Assembly (NCBI GenBank): GCA_021802645.1
Contig: JAJZRO010000011.1
Location: 23,621-87,620, forward strand
Reading direction: 5' to 3'
Source of the DNA: Deltaproteobacteria bacterium
Lineage (GTDB): Bacteria > Desulfobacterota > Desulfobulbia > Desulfobulbales > Desulfurivibrionaceae
DNA length: 64,000 bases
The position numbers and the translations under genes were made by a program. Shown piece after piece: positions 29,970 through 38,385 of the stretch. How positions within the stretch are numbered: position 1 is the stretch's first letter; each line of letters begins with the position of its first letter. The notes beneath the pieces were generated by a model. That model made no database searches. It saw only the letters and a program-made list of their open reading frames with translations, and had not been told where the DNA came from.

Positions 29970-32027
29970 ATGAAAAAGAAAGTCTATTCTGCGATGATCT
30001 TGCTGTCGCTTGCCTCGCCGGCCCTGGCGGCTGCGACCGAGGACCAGACTGAAGCACATGGCACGATCGAGATCGGCGGACAAGCAGTCCACACAAATGG
30101 CGACAAGGCCCGTTTTCAGGAATTCCGCGACGTGGATGACAGTATCTTCGGCGCGATGCAGCTCGAGGTCCAGAAAGGGGCATATCACTTCCAGTTTGAT
30201 GCGGATAAAGTCGGACAAGATGATCAATCCTATTATCTCCAGGGGGGAGAGTACGGTAATTTCAAGTATAAATTCAACTATTCCGACTTCACCCATAATT
30301 ACGGCTTTGATGCCGTCTCTCCGGCAACAGGGATTGGGACAACCCGCCTCGTTTTCCCGCTTCCTGCCACCGCGGCGGCAACGCCGGTGTCGCAATGGAG
30401 CCGTTTCGACTATTCGGTGGATCACAAGAGCTATGGCGGCGAGTTCGAACTGTCGCTCCATTCCCCCTTCTATGTCAAGGCCGGGGTTGAACGACGCGAA
30501 GACAGCGGTTCCCGGCCATATAGCGCCTACTTGCGAGATGTTGCGACTGCCAATAGGGGCCCTGCCGAGATACCGGAACCCATTTCCACCACCACCGACA
30601 CCCTGAACCTGAAGGCCGGCTATCTGGGAAAAAATATTTCCGCCTCGCTTGCGGGCATGATCAGTTCGTTCAGCAATGACAATAAGTTCCTGTATTACGA
30701 TGACTTGGCTGGCGCGGCGGCCGTAAGCACCACGGTCGATAGGACTGAGGCCTTTGCCCCGGACAACGACTATAAAAAAGTGGCGGCTGACCTCGCCTGG
30801 CGCGATCTTCCGCTGAAATCCGTGTTGGCCATCGACGGGAGCTATGCCCATTTGACCAACAGTTATTCAACGGCCGACCTCAACCTCAATGGCACCACCT
30901 GGGCCGGCGCGTCGGGGTTTACTTCGTTGAACCGGACGACCTTTGATGGCGACATTGATTACACATCTGCCTCTGTCGCCCTGGCCTCCAACCCCATAGA
31001 CAAATTGGACACCAAGATCTATTACCGCTACCTCGACCGGGACAACAAATCCAGCATCATCTCCTATGACTCCGGCAATACCGACAACACGGATCGCCTC
31101 ATGAGTTATGAGAAGAACGATACGGGAATCGATGCCGGCTACCGTCTGCCCCAGAAAACGCGGCTGGAGGCAGGGTACGAATATCTGAAATTAAACCGTT
31201 CGACACCCGAGGGAGACGGAATTCCCGCGAACTCGACCACAGATAATTCTGTGTATGTGGGGGTTAAGAACAGCGCGCTCGATTGGTTGACGGCCAAAGT
31301 GCGCTATAAACACCTGAAGCGCGATTCCGATACCATAAATACCGCTGAAACCCCCTTTTACTACCAGGATCAATCCCGCAATGAGTGGATGGTGGGCTTT
31401 GATCTCGCTCCGGTGGACACCCTCGATCTCGGTCTGGATTATACCTATAAGCGCATCGATTATGATGCCTCCGTTGACAGTCGCCAAGACGACAAGCGGC
31501 ATAGTGTCTATCTCGATGCGACCTGGCGCCCCAGCAAGAGGGCGACCCTATCAGGCTTTGTTGGCTACGAAACCGTCAAGACCGATACCAACCGGGTTGC
31601 CAACAGTACGACCACGAACAGCGCGACGCTGACAACCTCGCCCTATTCCCAACAGAATGACGATGACTTTTGGAGTTACGGTCTTGCCGCCAGGGTTGCG
31701 GCCACGGAAAAATTAACCCTTGATTTCTCGTGGCAGCATCAAAGATCTGACGGACAGGTTGATTTCAGTAACCCCAATTTCCTGGCCAATACCGCGTCGG
31801 ACGACTACACCAAAAAGACCTTGGAGGCCAAGGCCACCTATGCCTTTGATCCCAAGTTTAAAATGACTCTGGGATACCTGTACGAGAGGTTTACCTACGA
31901 AGACGTCAATTACACCGGTTTTCAATACCAGCCGGTTGCCGCAAACCAGACATTCTACAGCGGGCTGTATGCAGCCCAGAACTACGATGCCAATGTCGTT
32001 TACGTGATGGCGGCCTACGGATTCTAA
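29970..32027 (+). CDS. MtrB/PioB family decaheme-associated outer-membrane protein
   Basis: The 685-residue precursor has a signal peptide (about 1-21, ALAAA) and then a long beta-barrel with alternating hydrophobic strands, ending in AAYGF with a terminal Phe. This is the barrel that sheathes the decaheme cytochrome. The CxxC found near the N-terminus of many MtrB proteins is absent here, bringing it closer to PioB/DmsF-type members. AAAGGAGGCAGGC precedes the ATG. A strong terminator follows, so the pair is a two-gene operon. Confidence 0.92.
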   Translation: MKKKVYSAMILLSLASPALAAATEDQTEAHGTIEIGGQAVHTNGDKARFQEFRDVDDSIFGAMQLEVQKGAYHFQFDADKVGQDDQSYYLQGGEYGNFKYKFNYSDFTHNYGFDAVSPATGIGTTRLVFPLPATAAATPVSQWSRFDYSVDHKSYGGEFELSLHSPFYVKAGVERREDSGSRPYSAYLRDVATANRGPAEIPEPISTTTDTLNLKAGYLGKNISASLAGMISSFSNDNKFLYYDDLAGAAAVSTTVDRTEAFAPDNDYKKVAADLAWRDLPLKSVLAIDGSYAHLTNSYSTADLNLNGTTWAGASGFTSLNRTTFDGDIDYTSASVALASNPIDKLDTKIYYRYLDRDNKSSIISYDSGNTDNTDRLMSYEKNDTGIDAGYRLPQKTRLEAGYEYLKLNRSTPEGDGIPANSTTDNSVYVGVKNSALDWLTAKVRYKHLKRDSDTINTAETPFYYQDQSRNEWMVGFDLAPVDTLDLGLDYTYKRIDYDASVDSRQDDKRHSVYLDATWRPSKRATLSGFVGYETVKTDTNRVANSTTTNSATLTTSPYSQQNDDDFWSYGLAARVAATEKLTLDFSWQHQRSDGQVDFSNPNFLANTASDDYTKKTLEAKATYAFDPKFKMTLGYLYERFTYEDVNYTGFQYQPVAANQTFYSGLYAAQNYDANVVYVMAAYGF

Positions 32028-32055
32028 CGGAACCCAACCGGGAAATTTGAATGCA

Positions 32056-32094
32056 AGGAAGGGGGTGCCCGCTCGGGCATCCCCTTTCATTTTC
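32056..32094 (+). terminator. Terminator of the decaheme/barrel operon
   Basis: AAGGGGGTGCCCG (near 32056-32071) pairs with CGGGCATCCCCTT (32074-32086) and runs into TTTCATTTTC. Confidence 0.85.
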
Positions 32095-32129
32095 TTGCTA
32101 TTTTTTCCCATCCTGCTACGTTATGCCCC

Positions 32130-32681
32130 ATGACTGCCCGGCACTTTGACCCGCTCAACGACCGGCTGAGCCGCGATATACGCAACGAACTCTCCAGGGC
32201 CTTTGCCGTGGCAGCGGCGGAAAAAACCCTGGCCCCGGCGGCACTGGCGGCAGAACGGTTTCGGACCATGGATCTTGCGCCGGTGTACGAGGCGTACATT
32301 GCCGACCGACTGACCCGCTACCAGCAGGCACTTCAGGCCTTTGCCGCCGACCGCGTGCAAGATGCCTTCTCGCGCGCCTTGGTGCTCTGGGACCTCGGCC
32401 TCTTTTTCGAGGTGCATGAAATCATCGAGCATGCCTGGCACCATGCCCGGGGGGCGGAAAGAGAGATTCTCCAGGCGATGATCCGGGCGGCCGGCATGTA
32501 CATCAAGCTCGCCATGGGCCAGCCGGAGGCGGCAAGAAAAATGGCGGCCAAGGCGGTGACGGCCCTGGAACACCATCGCTCGCGGGTGCCCACCAACCTG
32601 CCGCTCGACCGCCTGCTCGCCGCCCTCAAAACCTTTGATGCGCAGCCACCCAAACTGTATCAACCCCAAGGGAGCCTCTGA
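32130..32681 (+). CDS. DUF309 family protein
   Basis: The 183-residue protein carries the DUF309 signature FFEVHEIIEHAWHHARG (about 92-108) followed by EILQAMIRAAGMYIKL. The conserved His/Glu residues suggest a metal-dependent or binding function, but none is established. The N-terminal 75 residues are helical and not part of the core domain. The MgtC gene starts two bases after its stop. Confidence 0.88.
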   Translation: MTARHFDPLNDRLSRDIRNELSRAFAVAAAEKTLAPAALAAERFRTMDLAPVYEAYIADRLTRYQQALQAFAADRVQDAFSRALVLWDLGLFFEVHEIIEHAWHHARGAEREILQAMIRAAGMYIKLAMGQPEAARKMAAKAVTALEHHRSRVPTNLPLDRLLAALKTFDAQPPKLYQPQGSL

Positions 32682-32683
32682 CC

Positions 32684-33187
32684 ATGCCGCCGCCGTTACT
32701 TGACCCCTTCACCCCGCTCTTTTGGCTGCGTGTCGGCGTCGCCTTTCTCTGCGGCGGCATCATCGGCCTCGACCGCCAGTTGCGCGGCAAACCCGCCGGC
32801 ATCCGCACCAGTATCCTCATTTGCCTCGGCACCGAGGTCTTTGTCAGCCTGGGCCATCTGCTCTCCTTCGACCACGGCACCGACCCCAGCCGGGTGATAG
32901 GCCAGGTGGTCACCGGTATCGGCTTCCTCGGCGCCGGCGTCATTATGGCCCGGGAGGGGCTGGTGCACGGCGTCACCTCGGCCGCGGTGATCTGGGTGCT
33001 GGCCGCCATCGGTTCGGCCATCGGCCTCGGCTATGAACGAGGCGCCATCGCCCTCTCCATCATGGCCGTTGTCGTACTGACCGGCATGGAGCTGCTCGAA
33101 AGCCGGGTTCTGCACCTGCGCGAAGAGACGCACATAGAGCTGCCGTTTCGACGGCGCCACGACGATCATCCTCTCGACCACCCCTAA
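32684..33187 (+). CDS. MgtC/SapB family membrane protein
   Basis: The 167-residue protein has four to five transmembrane segments and the MgtC marks GGIIGLDRQLRGKPAGIRT (24-42), GIGFLGAGVI and GVTSAAVIWVLAAIG. MgtC-like proteins affect magnesium and phosphate homeostasis or regulate ATPases; this short form lacks the C-terminal soluble domain. It is co-transcribed with the DUF309 gene. Confidence 0.92.
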   Translation: MPPPLLDPFTPLFWLRVGVAFLCGGIIGLDRQLRGKPAGIRTSILICLGTEVFVSLGHLLSFDHGTDPSRVIGQVVTGIGFLGAGVIMAREGLVHGVTSAAVIWVLAAIGSAIGLGYERGAIALSIMAVVVLTGMELLESRVLHLREETHIELPFRRRHDDHPLDHP

Positions 33188-33209
33188 TCCCAACCCGAAC
33201 CAGGAAGCC

Positions 33210-34229
33210 ATGTCCGACGCCAATCTGCCGCCCTTTGTCCGCCTGCTGCTCGACCCTCAAAGCTATCCCCACCCGGCCGCCGAGGTGAAGCTGGTCCAGA
33301 CCCATATCTCCTACGTCTTCCTGGCCGGCGACTTTGTCTACAAGTTCAAGAAGCCGGTGAATTTCGGCTTTCTCGACTTCACCACCCTGGAAAAACGCAA
33401 GCACTTCTGCGAACAGGAGCTGCTGCTCAACCGCCGCCTCTGCCCGGACCTCTATCTCGGCACCGTGGCGGTGAACGAACAGCACGGCACCCTGGCCTTA
33501 AACGGCACCGGGGAGCCGGTGGAATACGGCGTCAAGATGGCGCGGATGCCGGAAGAGGGGATGATGGCCAACTTCATCGCCAGCGGCAGGCTCGATCGGG
33601 CGATGATCGACCGCATCGTCGCCATTCTGGTGCCGTTTTACCAGCAGGCGGACGGCGGGGAGGATATCCGCCAGTTCGGCACTGCCCAGGCGGTGAGTGT
33701 CAACGTGCTGGAGAACTTCGAGCAGACCCAAGGGTTCATCGGCTGCCCGTCGCTGAACCAGCAGCAGTTCGACACCATCAGCACCTATGCCAAGGGGGTG
33801 CTCGCCCAGGAGGCGCGTTTTGATGCGCGCATCGCCGCCGGCCGCATCCGCGACTGCCACGGCGACCTCTACTCCGCCAACATCTGTTTCGATGGCGACA
33901 AGGTCCACATCTTCGACTGCATCGAATTCAACCAGCGCTTCCGCTACTGCGATGTGGCGAGCGACGTGGCCTTCCTGGCCATGGACCTCGATTACCACGG
34001 TCTCGCCGACCTCTCCCGCTTCTTCATCGACTCCTTTGTGACCAAGTCGGGCGATACCGGACTTGCCGGCATGCTCAACTTCTACAAGTGCTATCGGGCC
34101 TATGTGCGGGGCAAGATCAACCTCTTCACCGCCCATGCGCCGGAGGTGGACAGCGCCACCAAGGCGAAGTGCTTCGAGATGGCGGGGAAATACTTTACCC
34201 TGGCGGAGCGTTATGCCACGGCCGGCTGA
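33210..34229 (+). CDS. APH-like kinase (first half of split kinase pair)
   Basis: The 339-residue protein has an aminoglycoside-phosphotransferase/choline-kinase fold with the catalytic loop CHGDLYSANICF (about 215-226) and the metal-binding IFDCIEF (about 232-238). An N-terminal YKFKKPVNFGFLDF motif holds the ATP-binding lysine. Proteins of this type are often fused to the P-loop kinase that follows; here the two frames overlap by 17 bases. The substrate is unknown; antibiotic modification is unlikely. Confidence 0.88.
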   Translation: MSDANLPPFVRLLLDPQSYPHPAAEVKLVQTHISYVFLAGDFVYKFKKPVNFGFLDFTTLEKRKHFCEQELLLNRRLCPDLYLGTVAVNEQHGTLALNGTGEPVEYGVKMARMPEEGMMANFIASGRLDRAMIDRIVAILVPFYQQADGGEDIRQFGTAQAVSVNVLENFEQTQGFIGCPSLNQQQFDTISTYAKGVLAQEARFDARIAAGRIRDCHGDLYSANICFDGDKVHIFDCIEFNQRFRYCDVASDVAFLAMDLDYHGLADLSRFFIDSFVTKSGDTGLAGMLNFYKCYRAYVRGKINLFTAHAPEVDSATKAKCFEMAGKYFTLAERYATAG

Positions 34230-34800
34230 GATCTATGTCTTCTTCGGCCTGATCGCCACCGGCAAATCGACCCTCGCCCAGGCGTGGGCCGAACGCCACG
34301 GACTCACCTACGCCAACTCCGATGTGGTGCGCAAGGAACTGGCCGGCCTTGCAACCACAACGAGCCAGAAAGAGGGGGTGGACCAGGGCATCTACACCAA
34401 GGAATTCAGCCGCCGCACCTACGACGCCCTGCTCAGTCGCGCCGAGGCGGCAATCGGGCAGGGGAGGGGGGTGATCCTCGACGCCTCCTACCAGAGCCGG
34501 GAAGAGCGCGGCAAGGTGGTGGCTCTGGCAAACCGCCTCAAGACCCCGGTCCGTTTCGTGCTCTGCGACTGCGATGACGAGGTAAAAAAGGCCCGACTCG
34601 CCCTCCGCGCCCAGGACCCCAACGCCGTCTCCGACGGTCGCTGGGAGATCTATCTCCAGCAGAAAGCGCGCTTCGAACCACCGACGGAACTGGGGTCGGG
34701 CCAACTGGTGACCCTCGACACCGACCTGTCGATCACGGCAGCCCTTGACAAACTCGACGCCCTGCTGCAAAGAGAAGAGAAGAAAGAAGACAAAAGGTAA
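34213..34800 (+). CDS. P-loop (AAA/zeta-like) kinase, second half of split kinase pair
   Basis: The 195-residue protein has Walker A GLIATGKST (12-20), an NSD motif near 34 and the lid-type arginines of small-molecule kinases (REERGKVVALANRL). Its start lies inside the end of the APH-like gene (17-base overlap), so the pair is coupled. The charged C-terminal tail (EEKKEDKR) is encoded next to the left arm of repeat copy B. Confidence 0.88.
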   Translation: MPRPAEIYVFFGLIATGKSTLAQAWAERHGLTYANSDVVRKELAGLATTTSQKEGVDQGIYTKEFSRRTYDALLSRAEAAIGQGRGVILDASYQSREERGKVVALANRLKTPVRFVLCDCDDEVKKARLALRAQDPNAVSDGRWEIYLQQKARFEPPTELGSGQLVTLDTDLSITAALDKLDALLQREEKKEDKR

Positions 34801-34862
34801 AAGTCAAAAAGAACGGTATGTTCCCTTCCTCTTTGCCTTTTGACTTGTAACTTTTGCCTTTC
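34791..34862 (+). repeat. A-rich inverted repeat, copy B
   Basis: Left arm AAAAGGTAAAAGTCAAAAAG (34792-34811) pairs with a right arm CTTTGCCTTTTGACTTG... (34831-34861) around a loop with AACGGTATGTTCC. It overlaps the stop of the kinase gene and ends shortly before the ferredoxin gene. Confidence 0.75.
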
Positions 34863-34876
34863 CAAAGGACACGCCC

Positions 34877-35308
34877 ATGAACACCCGCATCTATGTGCTG
34901 CGCTTCCCCAAAGAGGTCATTGACCAGCCGATCATCTGCAACCTGGTCAAGAAGTTCGACATCGAGTTCAACATCCTCAAGGCCACCATCCTCATGCAGC
35001 AGGAGGGGGTGATGGTCCTGGAATTCAGCGGCCACAAGGCCAACGTCAAGAAGGGGATCAAATACCTGGAGGAGATGGGGGTCAAGGTGCGGAGTCTGGC
35101 GGGCAACATCCGCCGCGACGACGAGAAGTGCTACCAGTGCGGCGCCTGCACCGGCATCTGCCCTACCGGCGCCCTGCACATCGTGCGGCCGGAGATGGCG
35201 GTGGCCTTCGATCCCGACAAATGCACGGCCTGCGGCCTCTGCGTGGCGGTCTGTCCGGCCCGGGCCATGGAAGTCTCGCTCAACGGCGATATCGATCTCG
35301 CCGCGTAG
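34877..35308 (+). CDS. NIL domain 4Fe-4S ferredoxin
   Basis: The 143-residue protein joins an N-terminal NIL domain (about 4-75) with a two-cluster ferredoxin: CYQCGACTGICP (83-94) and CTACGLCVAVCP (about 114-125). NIL domains are small ligand-binding (ACT-like) modules otherwise known from methionine transporters; NIL-ferredoxins are typical of anaerobes and near C1 or sulfur genes. It probably carries low-potential electrons in the cytoplasm. It converges on the RACo-like gene. AAAGGACACGCCC precedes the ATG. Confidence 0.92.
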   Translation: MNTRIYVLRFPKEVIDQPIICNLVKKFDIEFNILKATILMQQEGVMVLEFSGHKANVKKGIKYLEEMGVKVRSLAGNIRRDDEKCYQCGACTGICPTGALHIVRPEMAVAFDPDKCTACGLCVAVCPARAMEVSLNGDIDLAA

Positions 35309-35317
35309 GCCGGCGAG

Positions 35318-35406
35318 AAGGCAAAAGTAAGCAAGGCAAAGGGCAAAGAGGAAGGAAAAATACCGTTCTTTTTGCCTTTTGACTTTTACCCTTTGCCTTT
35401 TGCCTT
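35318..35406. repeat. A-rich inverted repeat, copy C
   Basis: Left arm AAGGCAAAAGTAAGCAAGGC (35318-35337) and right arm TTTTTGCCTTTTGACTTTTA... (35370-35405); the loop read on the minus strand is AACGGTATTTTTCC. It lies between the converging NIL-ferredoxin and RACo-like genes, and the last codons of the RACo-like gene (KAKGKG) are inside its right arm. Confidence 0.75.
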
Positions 35407-37377
35407 CTCTCCCCTCTCCAACCGCGCCTTCACCTTGGGGAAGAGCTCCAGTTCCGTATGGGGCAAAAAGTGCGAGGCGACGAACTGATCCTGAAAATGG
35501 GTCACCTCGGAGAGCTCGAAGCTCGTCATCCGGCGCACCACCTCCACCACGTCCTGGCGGATGTGGTTGCTCATCTCGCTCATCCAGGCCCCCAGCAAGG
35601 AGCCATTGCCCACGTAAAGCACGCGGTCGGTATCGACCTCCGGCAGCAACCCCACCGTCATAGCAGCATCGAGGTCGATGTAGCTGCCAAAGGCACCGGC
35701 GAGGATGATCTGCTCCAGGTCGTCCATGGCCAGCCCCACCTCCTCCACCAGGGTCTTGACCCCCGCATAGATCGCGGCCTTGGCCCGGATGAAGTTCTCG
35801 ATATCCACCTCGTTGAGCACCACGTCGTGGCCGCTGCCTGACTCTGGCGCCCAGACCAGCACGAACTCATAACCGCTGCGGCCCTGGCGGAGGCGCGGGG
35901 TAGCGAGCCCGCGGTTGAACTTGCCGCTCTGGTCGATCACCCCCTGTTCCAGGAAGGTGGCCACCATCACCAGGAGGCCGGAGCCGCAGATGCCCACCGG
36001 CGGCTTGTTGCCCACGGTAAGGTTCATCGGCTCCAAGGTTGCCGGATCGAGGCTGAAATCCTCGATGGCGCCCTCGGCCGCCCGCATGCCGTGGGTGATG
36101 CCACCGCCCTCGAAGGCTGGGCCGGCCGAGCAGGCGGCGCAGACCAGCCACTCCTTGTTGCCGATGACGATCTCGGCATTGGTGCCGATATCGATGTAGA
36201 GGGTGACAAGGTCGGTGCGATACATGCCGGAGCCCATCACCCCGGCCACGATGTCGCCACCCACGTAGCTGGAGATGGAAGGGTAGACCAAAGCCACGGC
36301 GTGGCGGGGCAGATCGAGGCGCAGGTCCATGGCGCGGATGGGCGGCAAAAAGGTGGTGACCGGCACATAGGGTGCGCGCCGGATGTGGCGCGGGTCGAGG
36401 TGCAGCAAGAGATGGGTCATGGTGGTGTTGCCGGCCAGGGTGATGGAACCGATCTCCTCGCGCCGGATCTGCCCCCGCTCCGGCTCCTCCGGCACCTTGG
36501 CCTTGGCGAGCAGGGTGTCGATGAGGCCGTTGATGGTGCCGGTCACCAGCTCCTGCATGAGGTCGAGCCCCTTGGGCTTTTCCGCCTGAATGATGCGGGA
36601 GATGACATCCTCGCCGTAGCTGATCTGGCCGTTGTACTCGCCGGCCCGGGCCAGGACCTTGCCGGTGTGGAGATCGATGAGAATCCCGTAAACCGTGGTG
36701 GTGCCGATGTCGAAGGCGAGGCCGAAGTTGCGCTGCGTCCAGTTGCCGGGCTGGACATCCATCAGGTATTTCTTGCCACTGCGCACCGGGTTGGCGATGG
36801 TGACCGTGACCCGGAAGTCGTCCACCCGCAGGACCTCCGGCACCTTGCGCAGCACCGGCAGCGAAATGACCACTCCGCGCTCGTCGTACTGATTGCTCAA
36901 CCCCTGGAGGATACGGCCGGCATCGGCCATGTTGTCGTGCGCTGCGGGCCGGGGCAGCTCCAGGAAGTATTTCTCCACCGGCGGCTGAAAGATCCCCTCC
37001 TCGCGCAACTCCTCGATGTTGTAGACGTGCATCCGCGCCCGGTGGCGCTGCGGCACCTCGGTGGAGAGACCGCCCTTGCCCATGCTGGAGGTGGCTGGAA
37101 TCCGCACGGTGACCACGCCCTCCACCTGGGCGGTGCAGGCCTGGCGCCAGCCGGCGCGGAAATCCGCCTCGCTCAATTTTTCGCTCTTGCCGCCCGTCAC
37201 CGCGCCCTGCTCGATGAGCACCCGGCACTTGCCGCATACCCCGCTGCCGCCGCAGGAGGCGTTGATGTGGACTCCGGCCTGGCGCGCCGCCTTGATGATG
37301 GTTTCGCCAGCCTTCACCTCCACGGTGCGGCCGCTGGGCAGAAAGGTCACGCGGGCAGTTATCGTTTCGTCTGCCAT
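35386..37377 (-). CDS. RACo-like corrinoid activation protein (2Fe-2S ferredoxin plus ASKHA)
   Basis: The 663-residue protein has an N-terminal 2Fe-2S ferredoxin domain with C42, C48, C51 and C81, a linker, and a large C-terminal ASKHA ATPase-type domain (GLAFDIGTTTVYGILID near 230; LYIDIGTNAEIVIG near 400; GICGSGLLVM near 475). This is the layout of RACo, which uses ATP to reduce inactive Co(II) corrinoid proteins of the Wood-Ljungdahl and methyltransferase pathways. It ends the fdhA operon; the ATG at 37377 overlaps the upstream stop (TGATG). No corrinoid protein is adjacent, so its client is unknown. Confidence 0.92.
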   Translation of the reverse strand: MADETITARVTFLPSGRTVEVKAGETIIKAARQAGVHINASCGGSGVCGKCRVLIEQGAVTGGKSEKLSEADFRAGWRQACTAQVEGVVTVRIPATSSMGKGGLSTEVPQRHRARMHVYNIEELREEGIFQPPVEKYFLELPRPAAHDNMADAGRILQGLSNQYDERGVVISLPVLRKVPEVLRVDDFRVTVTIANPVRSGKKYLMDVQPGNWTQRNFGLAFDIGTTTVYGILIDLHTGKVLARAGEYNGQISYGEDVISRIIQAEKPKGLDLMQELVTGTINGLIDTLLAKAKVPEEPERGQIRREEIGSITLAGNTTMTHLLLHLDPRHIRRAPYVPVTTFLPPIRAMDLRLDLPRHAVALVYPSISSYVGGDIVAGVMGSGMYRTDLVTLYIDIGTNAEIVIGNKEWLVCAACSAGPAFEGGGITHGMRAAEGAIEDFSLDPATLEPMNLTVGNKPPVGICGSGLLVMVATFLEQGVIDQSGKFNRGLATPRLRQGRSGYEFVLVWAPESGSGHDVVLNEVDIENFIRAKAAIYAGVKTLVEEVGLAMDDLEQIILAGAFGSYIDLDAAMTVGLLPEVDTDRVLYVGNGSLLGAWMSEMSNHIRQDVVEVVRRMTSFELSEVTHFQDQFVASHFLPHTELELFPKVKARLERGEKAKGKG

Positions 37378-38225
37378 CAGGCCAACTCCATCACGTGCAG
37401 GGTATTGAGTTCCGCCTTGGTAAAGACCGGGCCGTCCACGCAGACCAGCTTGTTGTCCAGGTGGCAGTGGCGGCAGAGGCCCACCCCGCACTTCATGTGA
37501 CGCTCCAGGGTGGTGATGATGTCCTGGTCGGCAAAACCCTTGGCGCTCAGGGCGGCCAGGGTGAACTTGATCATGAGCGGCGGCCCACAGACCAAGGCCT
37601 TGCTGGCGGCGGGGTCGAGCGCCACTTGGTCGAGCAGCTTGGGCACCACCCCGACCGCGCCGCTCCAGCCGGGCTCCGGGGTGTCCACCGTGAGCAGGCA
37701 TTGGACCCCGGCCTCCTGTTCCCAGCACGCCAGATCGGCCCGGAAGGCGATGTCGGAAGGGGTGCGGCTGCCGTAGAGGATGGTGATGGCGCCGAAGCGA
37801 CCCCGGTCCGCAAGACAGGATTGGATCACCGCCCGCAGGGGGGCGAGGCCGATGCCGCCACCCACAAAGAGCAGATTTTTGCCGCAAAGATCGGACATGG
37901 GGAAAAAACGGCCATAAGGGCCCCGTAGGGCGATGATCGCCCCTTCGGCAAGCAAGTGCATTGCCGAGGTCAATTTTCCCGCCCTACGCACGCTTAAATG
38001 AATTTCCCCCGGGGTCGCCTGCTGGGCCGAGGAAATCGAGATGGGGGCCTCGCCGCAGTGGGGCACCGAGACCATGAGGAACTGGCCGGGCTGGTAGCGG
38101 AAGGAGGCATTGACCGCCGGATCGGTGAAGGCGAGGACAAAGGTCTTGATCTGGGAGTTCTCCCCGATGACCCGAAGAATCCGCGCCGGTTGCGGCAGGT
38201 AGGGGTCGGACTGGGTGTGGGGCAT
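37377..38225 (-). CDS. FAD/NAD(P)-binding oxidoreductase subunit (HydG/FloxA-like)
   Basis: The 282-residue protein is a ferredoxin-NADP reductase-type flavoprotein, as in sulfhydrogenase gamma or FloxA: PGQFLMVSVP (FAD), GGGIGLAPLRAVI (NAD(P)) and a C-terminal 2Fe-2S site (MKCGVGLCRHCHL ... VCVDGPVF). It should pass electrons between NAD(P)H and the iron-sulfur subunit beside it. The start is set at 38225 (MPHTQSD); the region upstream is repeat copy D, so a longer N-terminus is unlikely. Confidence 0.92.
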   Translation of the reverse strand: MPHTQSDPYLPQPARILRVIGENSQIKTFVLAFTDPAVNASFRYQPGQFLMVSVPHCGEAPISISSAQQATPGEIHLSVRRAGKLTSAMHLLAEGAIIALRGPYGRFFPMSDLCGKNLLFVGGGIGLAPLRAVIQSCLADRGRFGAITILYGSRTPSDIAFRADLACWEQEAGVQCLLTVDTPEPGWSGAVGVVPKLLDQVALDPAASKALVCGPPLMIKFTLAALSAKGFADQDIITTLERHMKCGVGLCRHCHLDNKLVCVDGPVFTKAELNTLHVMELA

Positions 38226-38283
38226 GGTATCGTTATATCCTCCGCCGGTTACGGTTCTTCGCCTCTCATGTGGGCCATTTCGC

Positions 38284-38385
38284 GCCACACGAAGTCAAAT
38301 GGCAAGGGGCAAAAGTCAAAAAGAAAGGAGTGTTCCTTCCGCACTCTTTGCCTTTTCCCTTTTGCCCTTTGACCTTCTTCACTCT
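38284..38385 (-). repeat. A-rich inverted repeat, copy D, inside the fdhA operon
   Basis: Left part GGCAAGGGGCAAAAGTCAAA (38301-38320) and right part CTCTTTGCCTTTTCCCTTTTG (near 38344-38364, one family pattern) flank a loop AAAGGAGTGTTCC. It lies between the iron-sulfur and flavoprotein genes of the same operon, so it may attenuate or process the transcript. Confidence 0.7.

Noticed and set aside
33210..34229. Antibiotic (aminoglycoside) resistance kinase
   Set aside because: The APH-like fold is paired with a P-loop kinase of a known uncharacterised family, not a resistance gene arrangement.
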